The notes under the pieces: generated by a model
The model's database searches: none
Seen by the model: the letters and a program-made list of their open reading frames with translations, nothing else
Told to the model about the DNA's origin: nothing
Part shown: positions 27,982 to 37,173 of the stretch, one piece after another
How the letters are laid out: every line of letters begins with the position of its first letter
Position numbering within the stretch: position 1 is the stretch's first letter
NCBI RefSeq assembly: GCF_002252525.1
Contig: NZ_NNRM01000045.1
Location: 878-64,877, forward strand
Origin: Brucella pseudogrignonensis
GTDB lineage: Bacteria; Pseudomonadota; Alphaproteobacteria; Rhizobiales; Rhizobiaceae
DNA length: 64,000 nucleotides
Direction of reading: 5' to 3'
Made by a program: the position numbers and the translations under genes

Positions 27982-28253
27982 CACGGTCTGTGAGAAAAAG
28001 AATTCAATTAAACTGCTGTTCTAAACTGAAATTTCTTTAATAGAGTCGGCTTTAAGATGTGGGCTTGCTACATCAATCGGAAAAACCGATACCTGCTTTC
28101 TAGTAAATGAATTTGCGAATGTTTTTCGTTCAGATAACTTCATCTCCAAGGAACGAAAAGTCGAAAACGGCAAAATGGAGAGAGTAATGCGAACATGTTT
28201 CATGTGCCTTGATCAGCTAATGTTGTGAGCTGCATCTAGACGTCTTCATCGCT

Positions 28254-28367
28254 GCTCAGACAAGTTCTGCGATAATCCCAAACCCGGATCGATTTCATCC
28301 TCCATTCTCAGCCAGTGGAGCAGGCGAGGTCGTGCGCGGTTTTATATCCAGCTCAGATAAGTTCTGC
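28254..28367 (+). promoter_or_regulatory. Two near-identical 17-bp repeats upstream of the ALDH operon
   Basis: GCTCAGACAAGTTCTGC (28254-28270) and GCTCAGATAAGTTCTGC (28351-28367) differ at one base and are 97 bases apart. Each contains the dyad CAGA-N5-TCTG. A flanking octamer TAGACGTC occurs outside each copy (28237-28244 and 28382-28389). Position between the LysR gene and the operon suggests regulator sites that could be joined by DNA looping. The rest of 27982-28438 has no recognisable gene. Confidence 0.5.
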
Positions 28368-28438
28368 TTTTCGTAGCCTCTTAGACGTCATGTCAAGAAT
28401 AAACAACGGAAACAGACGTAATTTCTCCGGAGAATGTA

Positions 28439-29866
28439 ATGGACTCAGAAATGCTTATCGGCTCCCAGTTTGAACTGGGAACAGAACATGAGGAACTTGT
28501 TCTCAATCCAAAAACCGGAGATGTTGTTCTGCATTTGGCTGAAGCATCATTGGGACAAGTCGACAAGGCTGTAGAGGCCGCGGAAAAAGCATTTCAATCC
28601 TGGTCTCGTACAACGCCTGCGGAACGCTCGGGTTATCTGCTTAAAATTGCAGACGCAGTCGAAAGAGATGCTGAGGGCTTTGCTGCACTCGAAGCATTGA
28701 ATTGCGGTAAACCGTATCATGCAGTCTTGAGTGACGAAATACCTGCAGTTATTGATTGCTATCGCTATTTCGCAGGTGCTGTCCGTAACATGCAGGGGCC
28801 GATTGCTGCTGAATATCTCGCCGGACATACGTCCATGATTCGCCGCGATCCTGTGGGGATTGTTGGATCGATTGCTCCTTGGAACTATCCATTAATGATG
28901 ATGGCCTGGAAGCTTGCTCCGGCTATTGCTGGTGGCAACACAGCTGTTTTCAAGCCATCAGAACAGACGCCTTTGACTGCATTGAAAATGGCTAAAGTGA
29001 TGGCCGATATTCTGCCATCGGGCGTCGTGAACGTCGTACTTGGGCGCGGAGAAACTGTCGGAAACGCTCTTATCAATCACCCGTCAATCAACATGGTTTC
29101 CATTACAGGCGATGTTGCAACCGGTAAGAAGGTTTTGCAGGCAGCAGCAAAGTCAGTGAAGCGGACGCATCTTGAATTGGGAGGCAAGGCGCCCGTGATT
29201 GTTATGGCAGATGCCGATATTGATGCGGTCGTCGAAGGCATCAAAACATTCGGATTCTATAATGCCGGTCAGGATTGCACAGCTGCCTGTCGTATCTATG
29301 CCGACGCGCGGATCTACGATCGCCTTGTTGCGGATTTATCAGGTGCTGTTTCCAGCATTCGTTTCAATCTCGATGATGACGCACAAAATGAGATGGGACC
29401 GCTTATATCGCGTCGCCAACGTGATCGTGTAGATAGCTTTGTTGCACGGGCTCGTGAGAACACACATATCGAAATAACCGCAGGCGGTAAGCCTTCTGGA
29501 GAGAAGGGCTTCTTCTTTGAACCGACTGTGGTTGCCGGAGCGTTGCAGGACGATGAGATTGTCCGGCGTGAAGTCTTTGGTCCAGTGGTTTCGGTGACGC
29601 GCTTTGTCGACGAGGAACAGGCGATTTCGTGGGCCAATGACAGTGATTATGGCCTGGCGTCTTCCGTCTGGACCAAAGACATCAGCAAGGGCCTTAAAGC
29701 TGCAGCGCACCTGCAATATGGCTGCACCTGGATTAATACACATTTCATGCTGACCAATGAAATGCCGCATGGTGGTTTGAAACAATCCGGTTACGGCAAA
29801 GACATGTCTATCTACGCACTTGAGGACTATACCACTGTGCGTCATGTCATGATTGCTCACGGGTGA
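28439..29866 (+). CDS. NAD(P)-dependent aldehyde dehydrogenase (aminoaldehyde/betaine aldehyde type)
   Basis: A 475-residue aldehyde dehydrogenase closest in look to gamma-aminobutyraldehyde dehydrogenase (YdcW/PatD) and betaine aldehyde dehydrogenases. Visible motifs: the [20 protein letters not shown] cofactor region, the glutamate in HLELGGKAP, and the catalytic Cys in [10 protein letters not shown] (about residue 281). A GGAGA site precedes the ATG. It ends 4 bases before the importer ATPase gene, so it heads the operon. In context it would oxidise the aldehyde made by the FAD oxidoreductase or by the phospho-lyase fusion. The exact substrate is not determined by sequence. Confidence 0.88.
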   Translation: MDSEMLIGSQFELGTEHEELVLNPKTGDVVLHLAEASLGQVDKAVEAAEKAFQSWSRTTPAERSGYLLKIADAVERDAEGFAALEALNCGKPYHAVLSDEIPAVIDCYRYFAGAVRNMQGPIAAEYLAGHTSMIRRDPVGIVGSIAPWNYPLMMMAWKLAPAIAGGNTAVFKPSEQTPLTALKMAKVMADILPSGVVNVVLGRGETVGNALINHPSINMVSITGDVATGKKVLQAAAKSVKRTHLELGGKAPVIVMADADIDAVVEGIKTFGFYNAGQDCTAACRIYADARIYDRLVADLSGAVSSIRFNLDDDAQNEMGPLISRRQRDRVDSFVARARENTHIEITAGGKPSGEKGFFFEPTVVAGALQDDEIVRREVFGPVVSVTRFVDEEQAISWANDSDYGLASSVWTKDISKGLKAAAHLQYGCTWINTHFMLTNEMPHGGLKQSGYGKDMSIYALEDYTTVRHVMIAHG

Positions 29867-29870
29867 TGCT

Positions 29871-30662
29871 ATGACAAACACAGCTGAACAACTCCAAATT
29901 GATCGTTCTAAACTTGAAATCTCGAAGACCGATGTGGCCATCGAGATCAAGAACATGCACAAGTGGTACGGCGAGTTCCACGTTCTGCGTGACATCAACT
30001 TGAAGGTTATGCGTGGCGAACGCATCGTCGTTGCTGGTCCTTCGGGTTCCGGCAAGTCAACCATGATCCGTTGCGTTAATCGTCTGGAAGAACACCAGAA
30101 GGGCCAGATCATTGTTGATGGTATTGAGCTCACCAATGATCTCAAGAAGATCGACGAAGTGCGCCGCGAAGTCGGCATGGTGTTCCAGCACTTCAACCTC
30201 TTCCCGCATCTGACCATTTTGGAGAACTGCACGCTCGCACCGATCTGGGTTCGTAAAATGCCAAAGAAGCAGGCGGAAGAAATCGCGATGCACTATCTGG
30301 CACGCGTGAAAATTCCAGAGCAGGCCAACAAGTATCCGGGTCAGCTTTCAGGCGGTCAGCAGCAGCGTGTGGCAATTGCCCGCGCGCTCTGCATGAGCCC
30401 GAAAGTCATGCTGTTCGATGAGCCGACCTCGGCACTTGATCCGGAAATGGTCAAGGAAGTGCTTGATACAATGGTGAGCCTTGCTGCCGAAGGCATGACG
30501 ATGATCTGCGTAACGCACGAAATGGGCTTTGCCCGTCAGGTCGCAAACCGCGTGATCTTTATGGATCAGGGCCAGATCGTTGAGCAGAATTCGCCGGCCG
30601 AGTTCTTCGACAACCCGCAGCATGAACGCACCAAGCTGTTCCTGAGCCAGATCCTGCACTGA
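29871..30662 (+). CDS. Amino acid ABC transporter, ATP-binding subunit
   Basis: A 263-residue GlnQ/AapP-type ATPase. Walker [12 protein letters not shown]-loop [10 protein letters not shown], signature [15 protein letters not shown], Walker [15 protein letters not shown], switch His in CVTHEMGFA. The ATG at 29871 lies 4 bases after the ALDH stop; a longer frame from 29853 overlaps that gene. Codon use here and in the permease is more biased than in the neighbouring enzymes. It works with the SBP at 30697 and the permease at 33025. Confidence 0.88.
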   Translation: MTNTAEQLQIDRSKLEISKTDVAIEIKNMHKWYGEFHVLRDINLKVMRGERIVVAGPSGSGKSTMIRCVNRLEEHQKGQIIVDGIELTNDLKKIDEVRREVGMVFQHFNLFPHLTILENCTLAPIWVRKMPKKQAEEIAMHYLARVKIPEQANKYPGQLSGGQQQRVAIARALCMSPKVMLFDEPTSALDPEMVKEVLDTMVSLAAEGMTMICVTHEMGFARQVANRVIFMDQGQIVEQNSPAEFFDNPQHERTKLFLSQILH

Positions 30663-30696
30663 TCTAACAAATATAACCGCACCAACGGAGGGTAAC

Positions 30697-31518
30697 TTGA
30701 ATAAACTATTCGCAATCGCATCAGCGTCATTGTTTTTGTTTTCCGGAATGGCACATGCCGGTCCCACTCTGGACCGTGTAAATGAGAAAAAGGAAATGGT
30801 AGTCGCCACCAATGTTGGCTGGCCTCCACAGGGTTTCCTTGATGACAATAACGAACTTGTTGGGTTCGATATTGATGTAGCCAATGAAATCGGCAAGCGT
30901 TTGGGTGTTAAAGTCCGTTTTGAAACTCCTGAGTGGCCAACGCTAACCGGTGGTCACTGGCAGGGACGTTATGATGTTGGTGTCGGTTCAGTAACGCCAA
31001 CCAAAGCACGCGCACAGGCTATCGACTTTGCTGGAATCTATTATTACAGCCCCTATGTGTATGTCGTACATAAGGACAGCAAAGCACATTCGACCGACGA
31101 TCTGAACGGCAAGGTGATTGGGGTTGAAACCGGGACCACGTCTGAAGATTTCATCAACCGTCGCCTTGAAATTGATGCGCCTGATCTTCCGGCTTTTGAA
31201 TACAAAGTAACTCCTGGCGAAGTTCGTACCTTTGAAGACTCCATGATGCCGTTTGACGACCTTCGCTTGGGCGATGGTGTGCGTTTGGATGCTATTATTG
31301 CACCAGAACAGACAGCTCAGACTGCTATCAAGAACGGCTATCCGGTTCGTGTTCTCGAAGGTGGTTATGCATTCCGCGAGCCGCTGGTTGTGATTGCAGA
31401 AAAAAATGATCCTGAATGGACTGCAAAGATCGGAGAAATCATCAAGCAGATGAAGGATGATGGAACCCTCGCAACGCTTACGACCAAGTGGTACGGCGCG
31501 GATTACAGCAAAGACTAA
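30697..31518 (+). CDS. Amino acid-type solute-binding protein
   Basis: A 273-residue family 3 SBP. The signal peptide is about residues 1-21 (FSGMAHAG). The mature protein has VATNVGWPPQGFLDDNNELVGF, broken here, and the YDVGVGSVTPTKAR segment; the usual ligand Arg of amino acid binders (T-x-x-R) is kept as TKAR. The start is TTG at 30697 with GGAGGG 7 bases upstream. An internal sequence VTPGEVRTFEDSMMPFDDLRLGDGVRLD is longer than in most family members and may shape the pocket. Ligand likely an amine or amino acid. Confidence 0.85.
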   Translation: MNKLFAIASASLFLFSGMAHAGPTLDRVNEKKEMVVATNVGWPPQGFLDDNNELVGFDIDVANEIGKRLGVKVRFETPEWPTLTGGHWQGRYDVGVGSVTPTKARAQAIDFAGIYYYSPYVYVVHKDSKAHSTDDLNGKVIGVETGTTSEDFINRRLEIDAPDLPAFEYKVTPGEVRTFEDSMMPFDDLRLGDGVRLDAIIAPEQTAQTAIKNGYPVRVLEGGYAFREPLVVIAEKNDPEWTAKIGEIIKQMKDDGTLATLTTKWYGADYSKD

Positions 31519-31569
31519 TTGCTTCCGATAAAAACACATCAAGTTTCCCGATCAATTCATCATCAAACC

Positions 31570-31596
31570 CCGGCTTTGCCTTGCGAGGCAGGCCGG
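31570..31596 (+). other. Strong intergenic hairpin after the SBP gene
   Basis: CCGGC/GCCGG outer stem (31570-31574 and 31592-31596) and TGCCT/AGGCA inner stem with a TGCG loop. It lies 52 bases after the SBP stop with no T run. It probably protects the 3' end of the SBP message or partly attenuates the downstream genes. Confidence 0.5.
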
Positions 31597-31644
31597 TTGT
31601 GAATTGAAAATGGAAAAAATCAATATATTCAGACTGGTAACAAG

Positions 31645-32925
31645 ATGTCCTATCCTGACACGCATTACTTCAGAACCATGGCTGATATCAAAGAACGCGT
31701 AACCCTTGTTGGCAATGAGGAGTGTGAAACTCTCATTATTGGTGCTGGTCTTGCTGGTCTGACAACCGCGTTGGAACTGGTGCGGCAGGGACAGTCTGTT
31801 ATCATTCTTGAAGCCATGAGTGTCGGCTTTGGTGCCTCGGGGCGCAATGGTGGTTTTGTCAGTCCCGGTTTTGCAACCGGTCATGATAAGATCGCTGCAA
31901 CAGTCGGCGACGATGCTGCGAAAAAGCTCCACAGGCTCTCGGTAGAGGGCATGGAATTTGTTGGCGAAACAATTCGCGATCTTAATATCACGTCTGCAGA
32001 TCCCAAGCATGGGCTGATCAGCGTACAGCGCTATGAAGATGCACCCGCTTTGCAGGCCGAAGTGGCGGAGGCAAAGAGAGACTTCAATTACCACCTTGAA
32101 TTTATGTCGAGGGATGAAGTTCAGTCGGTGTTGAAGTCTGAACGTTATTATCAGGCCATTCGCGATCCCAAGGCGTTTCACATTCATCCACTCAATTATG
32201 CACGTGCTCTCGCTCAGGAAATCGAGCGTCTCGGTGGTAAGATTTATGAGAATTCCGCAGCGCAATCTATCGACGTTTCGAATGCGCAGAAAATGGTTCG
32301 AACAAGCCGAGGTTCAGTTCAGGCCAAAAATCTGGTGATCACCACAGGTGGTTATACAGGTGGGTTGAATAAGAAACTTCAACGATCCTATTTGCCGATA
32401 GCGACCTATGTCATGGTTTCTGAAGTTGCTCCTGATCTCATCAGCGAAGCTATCAAAACCCCAGCGGCGATCGGTGATAGTCGCAGAGCTGGCGATTATT
32501 ACAGGCTCATTGAAGGTGGTAGGCGCGTATTGTGGGGTGGCCGCATAACAACCCGCGCCGCCTCAACTGAGGGGCTGGTGCGAGAGCTTCGTCATGAAAT
32601 GACAAGCACCTATCCGCAACTGTCTGGACTCAAGACAGAACTCGCATGGTCTGGCCTGATGGCATATGCGCGCCACCTCATGCCCCAAATCGGAAAAATG
32701 CCGAGTGGAGTATGGTACTGCACGGCCTTTGGCGGTCATGGCCTGAACACCACCGCTATCGGTGGCAAGCTGGTGGCCGAAGGAATTCTTGGTACGACTG
32801 ATCGTTACAAGAATTTTGAGCCTTTTGGCTTGGTCTGGGCAGGCGGTTACGCTGGTCTCGCCGTTGCTCAACTTACCTATTGGAAACTGCAGGCACAGGA
32901 CAAGTGGCGAGAACGCTCCGCCTGA
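31645..32925 (+). CDS. FAD-dependent amine oxidoreductase (PuuB/DadA-like)
   Basis: A 426-residue flavoprotein of the gamma-glutamylputrescine oxidoreductase family. The dinucleotide motif ETLIIGAGLAGLTTALEL is at about residues 27-45, then GFGASGRNGGFVSPGF, and a C-terminal FGGHGLNTTAIGG flavin-contact stretch. No signal peptide. It sits between the SBP and permease genes of one importer, so its substrate is probably the imported compound or its early product. It would convert an amine to an aldehyde for the ALDH at the operon head. A related paralogue is tauY at 207-1607. Confidence 0.85.
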   Translation: MSYPDTHYFRTMADIKERVTLVGNEECETLIIGAGLAGLTTALELVRQGQSVIILEAMSVGFGASGRNGGFVSPGFATGHDKIAATVGDDAAKKLHRLSVEGMEFVGETIRDLNITSADPKHGLISVQRYEDAPALQAEVAEAKRDFNYHLEFMSRDEVQSVLKSERYYQAIRDPKAFHIHPLNYARALAQEIERLGGKIYENSAAQSIDVSNAQKMVRTSRGSVQAKNLVITTGGYTGGLNKKLQRSYLPIATYVMVSEVAPDLISEAIKTPAAIGDSRRAGDYYRLIEGGRRVLWGGRITTRAASTEGLVRELRHEMTSTYPQLSGLKTELAWSGLMAYARHLMPQIGKMPSGVWYCTAFGGHGLNTTAIGGKLVAEGILGTTDRYKNFEPFGLVWAGGYAGLAVAQLTYWKLQAQDKWRERSA

Positions 32926-33024
32926 TAAACTGCTTGCTTCTAAGTAAATTTATCCCCCCAGAACAAAAAGACATCCGTAAAGCCGATCGGCACAGGGTGC
33001 ACACCGAATTGAAGGAGACCGTTC

Positions 33025-33996
33025 ATGCTTGGACGATTCATTCTCAACTATCCGGATACAGCGCGCAGGCTTGGTGGCCTTGTGCTGTTCGCAATCACAA
33101 TGGTGGCGCTCTATTCAATTGGCATTAGTGCACATTGGCTGGGTACAATAGTACCCCCGCTCGCAGAGTGGGTGAAGGAAAATCCCATTTTTGCGAGGGT
33201 TCTGTCGGCTTTTTCCATCTCTCTGATCCTGTTTCTGAACTGGAAACTGTTGAAGCGGCTATCGAGAAATCAGCAGGTTGTCGCGGTATGGACCGAACTC
33301 TTCGTCCTGCTGATGCTCTTCTTTTACTCGTTTGATCTGTCGTTCTCGTTTATCGCACGTAAGATCGGTTTCCTGATCACACAGGGAACGGTAACGACAC
33401 TCTATATTTCCGCGATTTCCATCGTGATAGCGACCATCATTGCGCTTATCGGCGCGATAGCAAAGCTGTCGCAGAACGGTGTCATTTACGGTCTTTCGAC
33501 GTTCTATACGTCGCTCTTTCGCGGTCTGCCGCTCCTGATGCAGATTTATATTATTTATCTTGGCTTGCCACAGATTGGTTACGTGATCGGTGCGATCCCT
33601 GCGGGCATCCTTGCGCTATCGCTCTGCTATGGCGCCTATATGACTGAAATTTTCCGTGCAGGTATTGAAAGCATTCCGCGCGGACAGAAGGAAGGTGCCA
33701 CGGCACTTGGTCTCGGCTCGGCACAGACGATGTGGCTTGTCATTCTGCCGCAAGCCATGCGGATCATCATTCCACCAACAGGCAACCAGTTCATTGCGAT
33801 GTTGAAGGACTCTTCGCTTGTTTCGGTGATCGGTGTTTGGGAGCTGATGTATGTTGCAAGAACTCAAGGCCAGACCGAGTTCAGACACATCGAAATGCTG
33901 ATCACCGCTTCCATGATTTACTGGATGCTCTCCATCTCGTTCGAGTTTATTCAGTCCCGCATTGAGCGCTATTACGCCCGATATAATAAGCGATAA
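33025..33996 (+). CDS. Amino acid ABC transporter, permease
   Basis: A 323-residue permease with two extra N-terminal membrane segments (about residues 15-40 and 58-80) before the five-segment HisM-type core. The EAA loop is AGIESIPRGQKEGATALGLG, followed by ILPQAMRIIIPPTGNQF. The ATG at 33025 has GAAGGAG upstream. Only one permease gene is present in this operon, so it probably works as a homodimer. Confidence 0.88.
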   Translation: MLGRFILNYPDTARRLGGLVLFAITMVALYSIGISAHWLGTIVPPLAEWVKENPIFARVLSAFSISLILFLNWKLLKRLSRNQQVVAVWTELFVLLMLFFYSFDLSFSFIARKIGFLITQGTVTTLYISAISIVIATIIALIGAIAKLSQNGVIYGLSTFYTSLFRGLPLLMQIYIIYLGLPQIGYVIGAIPAGILALSLCYGAYMTEIFRAGIESIPRGQKEGATALGLGSAQTMWLVILPQAMRIIIPPTGNQFIAMLKDSSLVSVIGVWELMYVARTQGQTEFRHIEMLITASMIYWMLSISFEFIQSRIERYYARYNKR

Positions 33997-34078
33997 GTCG
34001 TGGCCAAACGTCGATGCGCCTTCTTTAAGGCGTGTCGTATGTCTCGCTCCGTCGAACCATTTTCTATTGGAAAGCCCT

Positions 34079-37009
34079 ATGTCTGAAATGTCCCTTTTTT
34101 CGAAAGCTGAATTGCCTCGCCCGAGCCTTACAATTGAGGACGCTGCGGATATTCTTAGTTCAGTTTACGGGCTGAAGGGCGAATTGCGTGAGCTTGGTAG
34201 CCAGCAGGACCGGAACTTTAAGGTTGGCATTGCTGGTGAAAGCTATGTCCTCAAAATCAGCCGCAGCGAATATCCGCGCGTTGAACTCGAGGCGCAGAAT
34301 GCGATTTTGCAGCATCTCGCTTCAAAACAGGACGATGGTTTCGATAGTTCATTTGTTATTCCCAAAGTCATCTCTTGCCGAAATGGCGAATTCATCGGTG
34401 CTGCTACCGTTGGAGCGGAAAATTATCATGTTCGTCTGCTGAGCTTTATCGAAGGCGAAACGCTGACGGCGCGCAAATATTTGAACGGCACTGCGATTGA
34501 AGCACTAGGTACCCTTGCAGGGAATGTCGCGTACGCTTTGGCAGATTTTTCGCATCCAGGCGCTGTGAAAAAATCACCGTGGGATCTGGCTTATGCTGAG
34601 GAGGCGATACCTTTCTTGCTGCAGGATAGTGATCCCAGCTCGGTTGCTGCCCCCATTATTGTGGCGATGAAACAGGTGCGAAAGCGGCTTGACCCTGTAA
34701 AGGCGGGGTTGCGTGTTCAGGTGATCCACCATGATATCACGGATGATAATGTTGTTGGCCGTAAAGAGATCTCGGGATCTGTCTTGCCTTATGCGGTAAT
34801 TGATTTTGGGGATATGACGAAAAGCTGGCTGATTGCCGAGCTGGCGACAACATGTGCATCTTTGCTGCATCATGGAGACAGAGACCCTTTCTCGATTCTC
34901 CCTGCTGTGAAGGCGTTTCATGCCGTTTGTCCGTTGGAGAAAGAAGAGCTTGTCGCCCTCTGGCCTTTGATTGTCGCGCGCGCCTGCGTGTTGCTTGCAG
35001 CCTCGCATCAGCAACTTAGACTTGATCCGAGTAATAATTATGCAGCGGCCAATGCCGCACATGAACGGATCATCTTCGAGACAGCGACTTCAGTGCCATT
35101 CGAACTGATGGAAAAGGCAATATTCCTCGCGCTGAATATTGATCTCGAGGCCAAGCACCACGCCAATAGACAGTCTATCGTTCCGAGTTTCGATCTCAAC
35201 TCTGCAACGCAAGTCGATCTTTCGATCGATAATTCCGGCTTCGTGGCTGGGAACTGGAATTCGAGCAATATAGAACAGCAAATTTTATTCGATGCCGCTC
35301 GTAAGACGGGATGTAGCCTGACGAGATATGGTGAGTATCGACTAACACGCACTCGGGTTAACAGCCGCACTGAACCAGAAAGCTTCGCACTGCATATTGC
35401 AGTTTGTCTCCCCGCAGGAACGGAAATAGTTGCGCCTTTCGATGGGAGTGCGGATTTTGCCGATGGGTCTCTCATTTTGCGAAATGGTGAGAGCAATCTG
35501 CATTTGAATGGCTTGGACATACGTGATGGATTAGCGCACTCGGTATCTTCGGGTGATGTGCTCGGTGTGGCTCGCAATGTTCAGGACGGCTTAGGCATCA
35601 TTTACGTTCAACAGTCCGAAATTGTGTCTGATGCGCTGCCGCAATTCGCCAAACCATCGCAGGCTGCGGCATGGTCGGAACTTTGCCCATCTGCCGCAGG
35701 ATTTCTCGGCTTATCTATCGACGCATCTTCAAAGGAACCCGCGTCACTGCTTGAGAAACGCTACAAAAGTCTTGCCGGTACACAGAAGCATTATTACGAA
35801 AATCCCCCGCAAATTGAGCGCGGCTGGAAAGAGCATTTGTTCGATACTGAGGGACGCGCATATCTCGATATGGTCAACAACGTGACCACTATCGGTCATG
35901 GCCACCCGCGCCTTGCAGAAAATGTTCATAGGCAGTGGTTGAAACTCAATACCAATTCGCGCTTTCACTATTCGGAAGTGGCTGATTTTTCGGAAAGACT
36001 TGCGGATTTGGCGCCGGATGGGTTGGATACTGTTTTTCTGGTCAATAGCGGCTCTGAAGCAAATGATCTGGCATTGAGACTTGCCTGGGCATGGTCGGGT
36101 CGTCGCAATATTGTTTCGTTACTTGAAGCATATCATGGCTGGACGGTGGGGAGCGATGCAGTTTCAACATCAACTGCCGATAATCCCAATGCTCTTGGAA
36201 CGCGGCCGTCATGGGTGCATGCGGTGGTCTCTCCCAATACCTATCGCGGGAACATGACTGCCGGACAATATATTGGGACTGTGCTCGATAAGCTTTCTGC
36301 GCTCGATGCATCAGGCGAGGAGCTTGCCGGCTTCATCTGTGAACCGATCTACGGGAATGCGGGCGGAATTCCACTGCCCACCGGCTATCTGAAGAGGGTC
36401 TATCAAGAAATCAGATCGCGAGGCGGGCTTTGCATCGCTGATGAAGTGCAGGTTGGTTACGGCCGTACAGGTCATCATTTCTGGGGCTTTGAGCAACAGC
36501 AGGTTGTGCCGGACGTCATTACTATTGCAAAAGGCATGGGCAATGGACATCCACTTGGCGCAGTGATTACGCGCAAGGAAATTGCTGATGCGCTGGAAAA
36601 GGAAGGCTATTTCTTTTCCTCTGCCGGAGGCAGTCCAGTCTCGTCAGTCGTTGGAAATACTGTTCTCGACATTATGGAAGATGAACAACTTCAGGCCAAT
36701 GCACGTAAGGTAGGCGATCATCTCAAGGGGCGTCTGCAAGGTCTGAAACAGCAATATTCATTGATAGGTGCTGTTCATGGTATGGGACTTTATATGGGGT
36801 TGGAGTTTGTCAGGGATCATGTTTCGTTGGAGCCTGCTACCGAAGAAACGATGGCTTTATGTGACCGATTGCTTGAACTTGGCATCATCATGCAGCCCAC
36901 GGGTGACCACCTGAATATTTTCAAGATCAAACCCCCTCTTTGCCTCACGCGAGAAAGCGCTGATTACTTCGCGGATACGCTGGAATCGGTACTGCAAGAG
37001 GGATGGTAA
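34079..37009 (+). CDS. Kinase / M23-like / PLP ammoniophospholyase fusion protein
   Basis: A 976-residue three-part protein. Residues 1-330: an APH-fold small-molecule kinase with HHDITDDN (catalytic Asp219, Asn224) and IDFGD (Asp242). About 420-530: a LysM/M23-peptidase-like beta domain (HIAVCLPAGTEIVAPFDG) in which the zinc-binding HxGxD pattern is lost. About 570-976: a class III aminotransferase-fold PLP domain with VNNVTTIGHGHP, LNTNSRFHYS, VNSGSEANDLALRLA and the PLP Lys818 in IAKGMGNGHP. The last domain matches human ETNPPL/PHYKPL phospho-lyases, and the first resembles hydroxylysine kinase (HYKK). It would phosphorylate a hydroxyamine and then eliminate ammonia and phosphate to give an aldehyde. 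I chose the ATG at 34079 (GGAAAG upstream); the longer frame from 33962 overlaps the permease. Confidence 0.85.
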   Translation: MSEMSLFSKAELPRPSLTIEDAADILSSVYGLKGELRELGSQQDRNFKVGIAGESYVLKISRSEYPRVELEAQNAILQHLASKQDDGFDSSFVIPKVISCRNGEFIGAATVGAENYHVRLLSFIEGETLTARKYLNGTAIEALGTLAGNVAYALADFSHPGAVKKSPWDLAYAEEAIPFLLQDSDPSSVAAPIIVAMKQVRKRLDPVKAGLRVQVIHHDITDDNVVGRKEISGSVLPYAVIDFGDMTKSWLIAELATTCASLLHHGDRDPFSILPAVKAFHAVCPLEKEELVALWPLIVARACVLLAASHQQLRLDPSNNYAAANAAHERIIFETATSVPFELMEKAIFLALNIDLEAKHHANRQSIVPSFDLNSATQVDLSIDNSGFVAGNWNSSNIEQQILFDAARKTGCSLTRYGEYRLTRTRVNSRTEPESFALHIAVCLPAGTEIVAPFDGSADFADGSLILRNGESNLHLNGLDIRDGLAHSVSSGDVLGVARNVQDGLGIIYVQQSEIVSDALPQFAKPSQAAAWSELCPSAAGFLGLSIDASSKEPASLLEKRYKSLAGTQKHYYENPPQIERGWKEHLFDTEGRAYLDMVNNVTTIGHGHPRLAENVHRQWLKLNTNSRFHYSEVADFSERLADLAPDGLDTVFLVNSGSEANDLALRLAWAWSGRRNIVSLLEAYHGWTVGSDAVSTSTADNPNALGTRPSWVHAVVSPNTYRGNMTAGQYIGTVLDKLSALDASGEELAGFICEPIYGNAGGIPLPTGYLKRVYQEIRSRGGLCIADEVQVGYGRTGHHFWGFEQQQVVPDVITIAKGMGNGHPLGAVITRKEIADALEKEGYFFSSAGGSPVSSVVGNTVLDIMEDEQLQANARKVGDHLKGRLQGLKQQYSLIGAVHGMGLYMGLEFVRDHVSLEPATEETMALCDRLLELGIIMQPTGDHLNIFKIKPPLCLTRESADYFADTLESVLQEGW

Positions 37010-37173
37010 TAAGAAAAACATAAGTGCCGCCAATGGGCCTTCAATGCTGTTGGAGACGCTGTGGTGGCGGATGGTAAGCATATGGCAAAAACTATTTTGC
37101 CATATGCTGATATCGGAATTGATGTCAGAACTTGCGACTAAAAATGCTCTGGCCAATACTGATTTTGAACTTC

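Noticed and set aside
28021-28203. 60-codon minus-strand frame after the LysR gene
   Set aside because: No motif, weak start and convergent overlap with probable control DNA; treated as non-coding.
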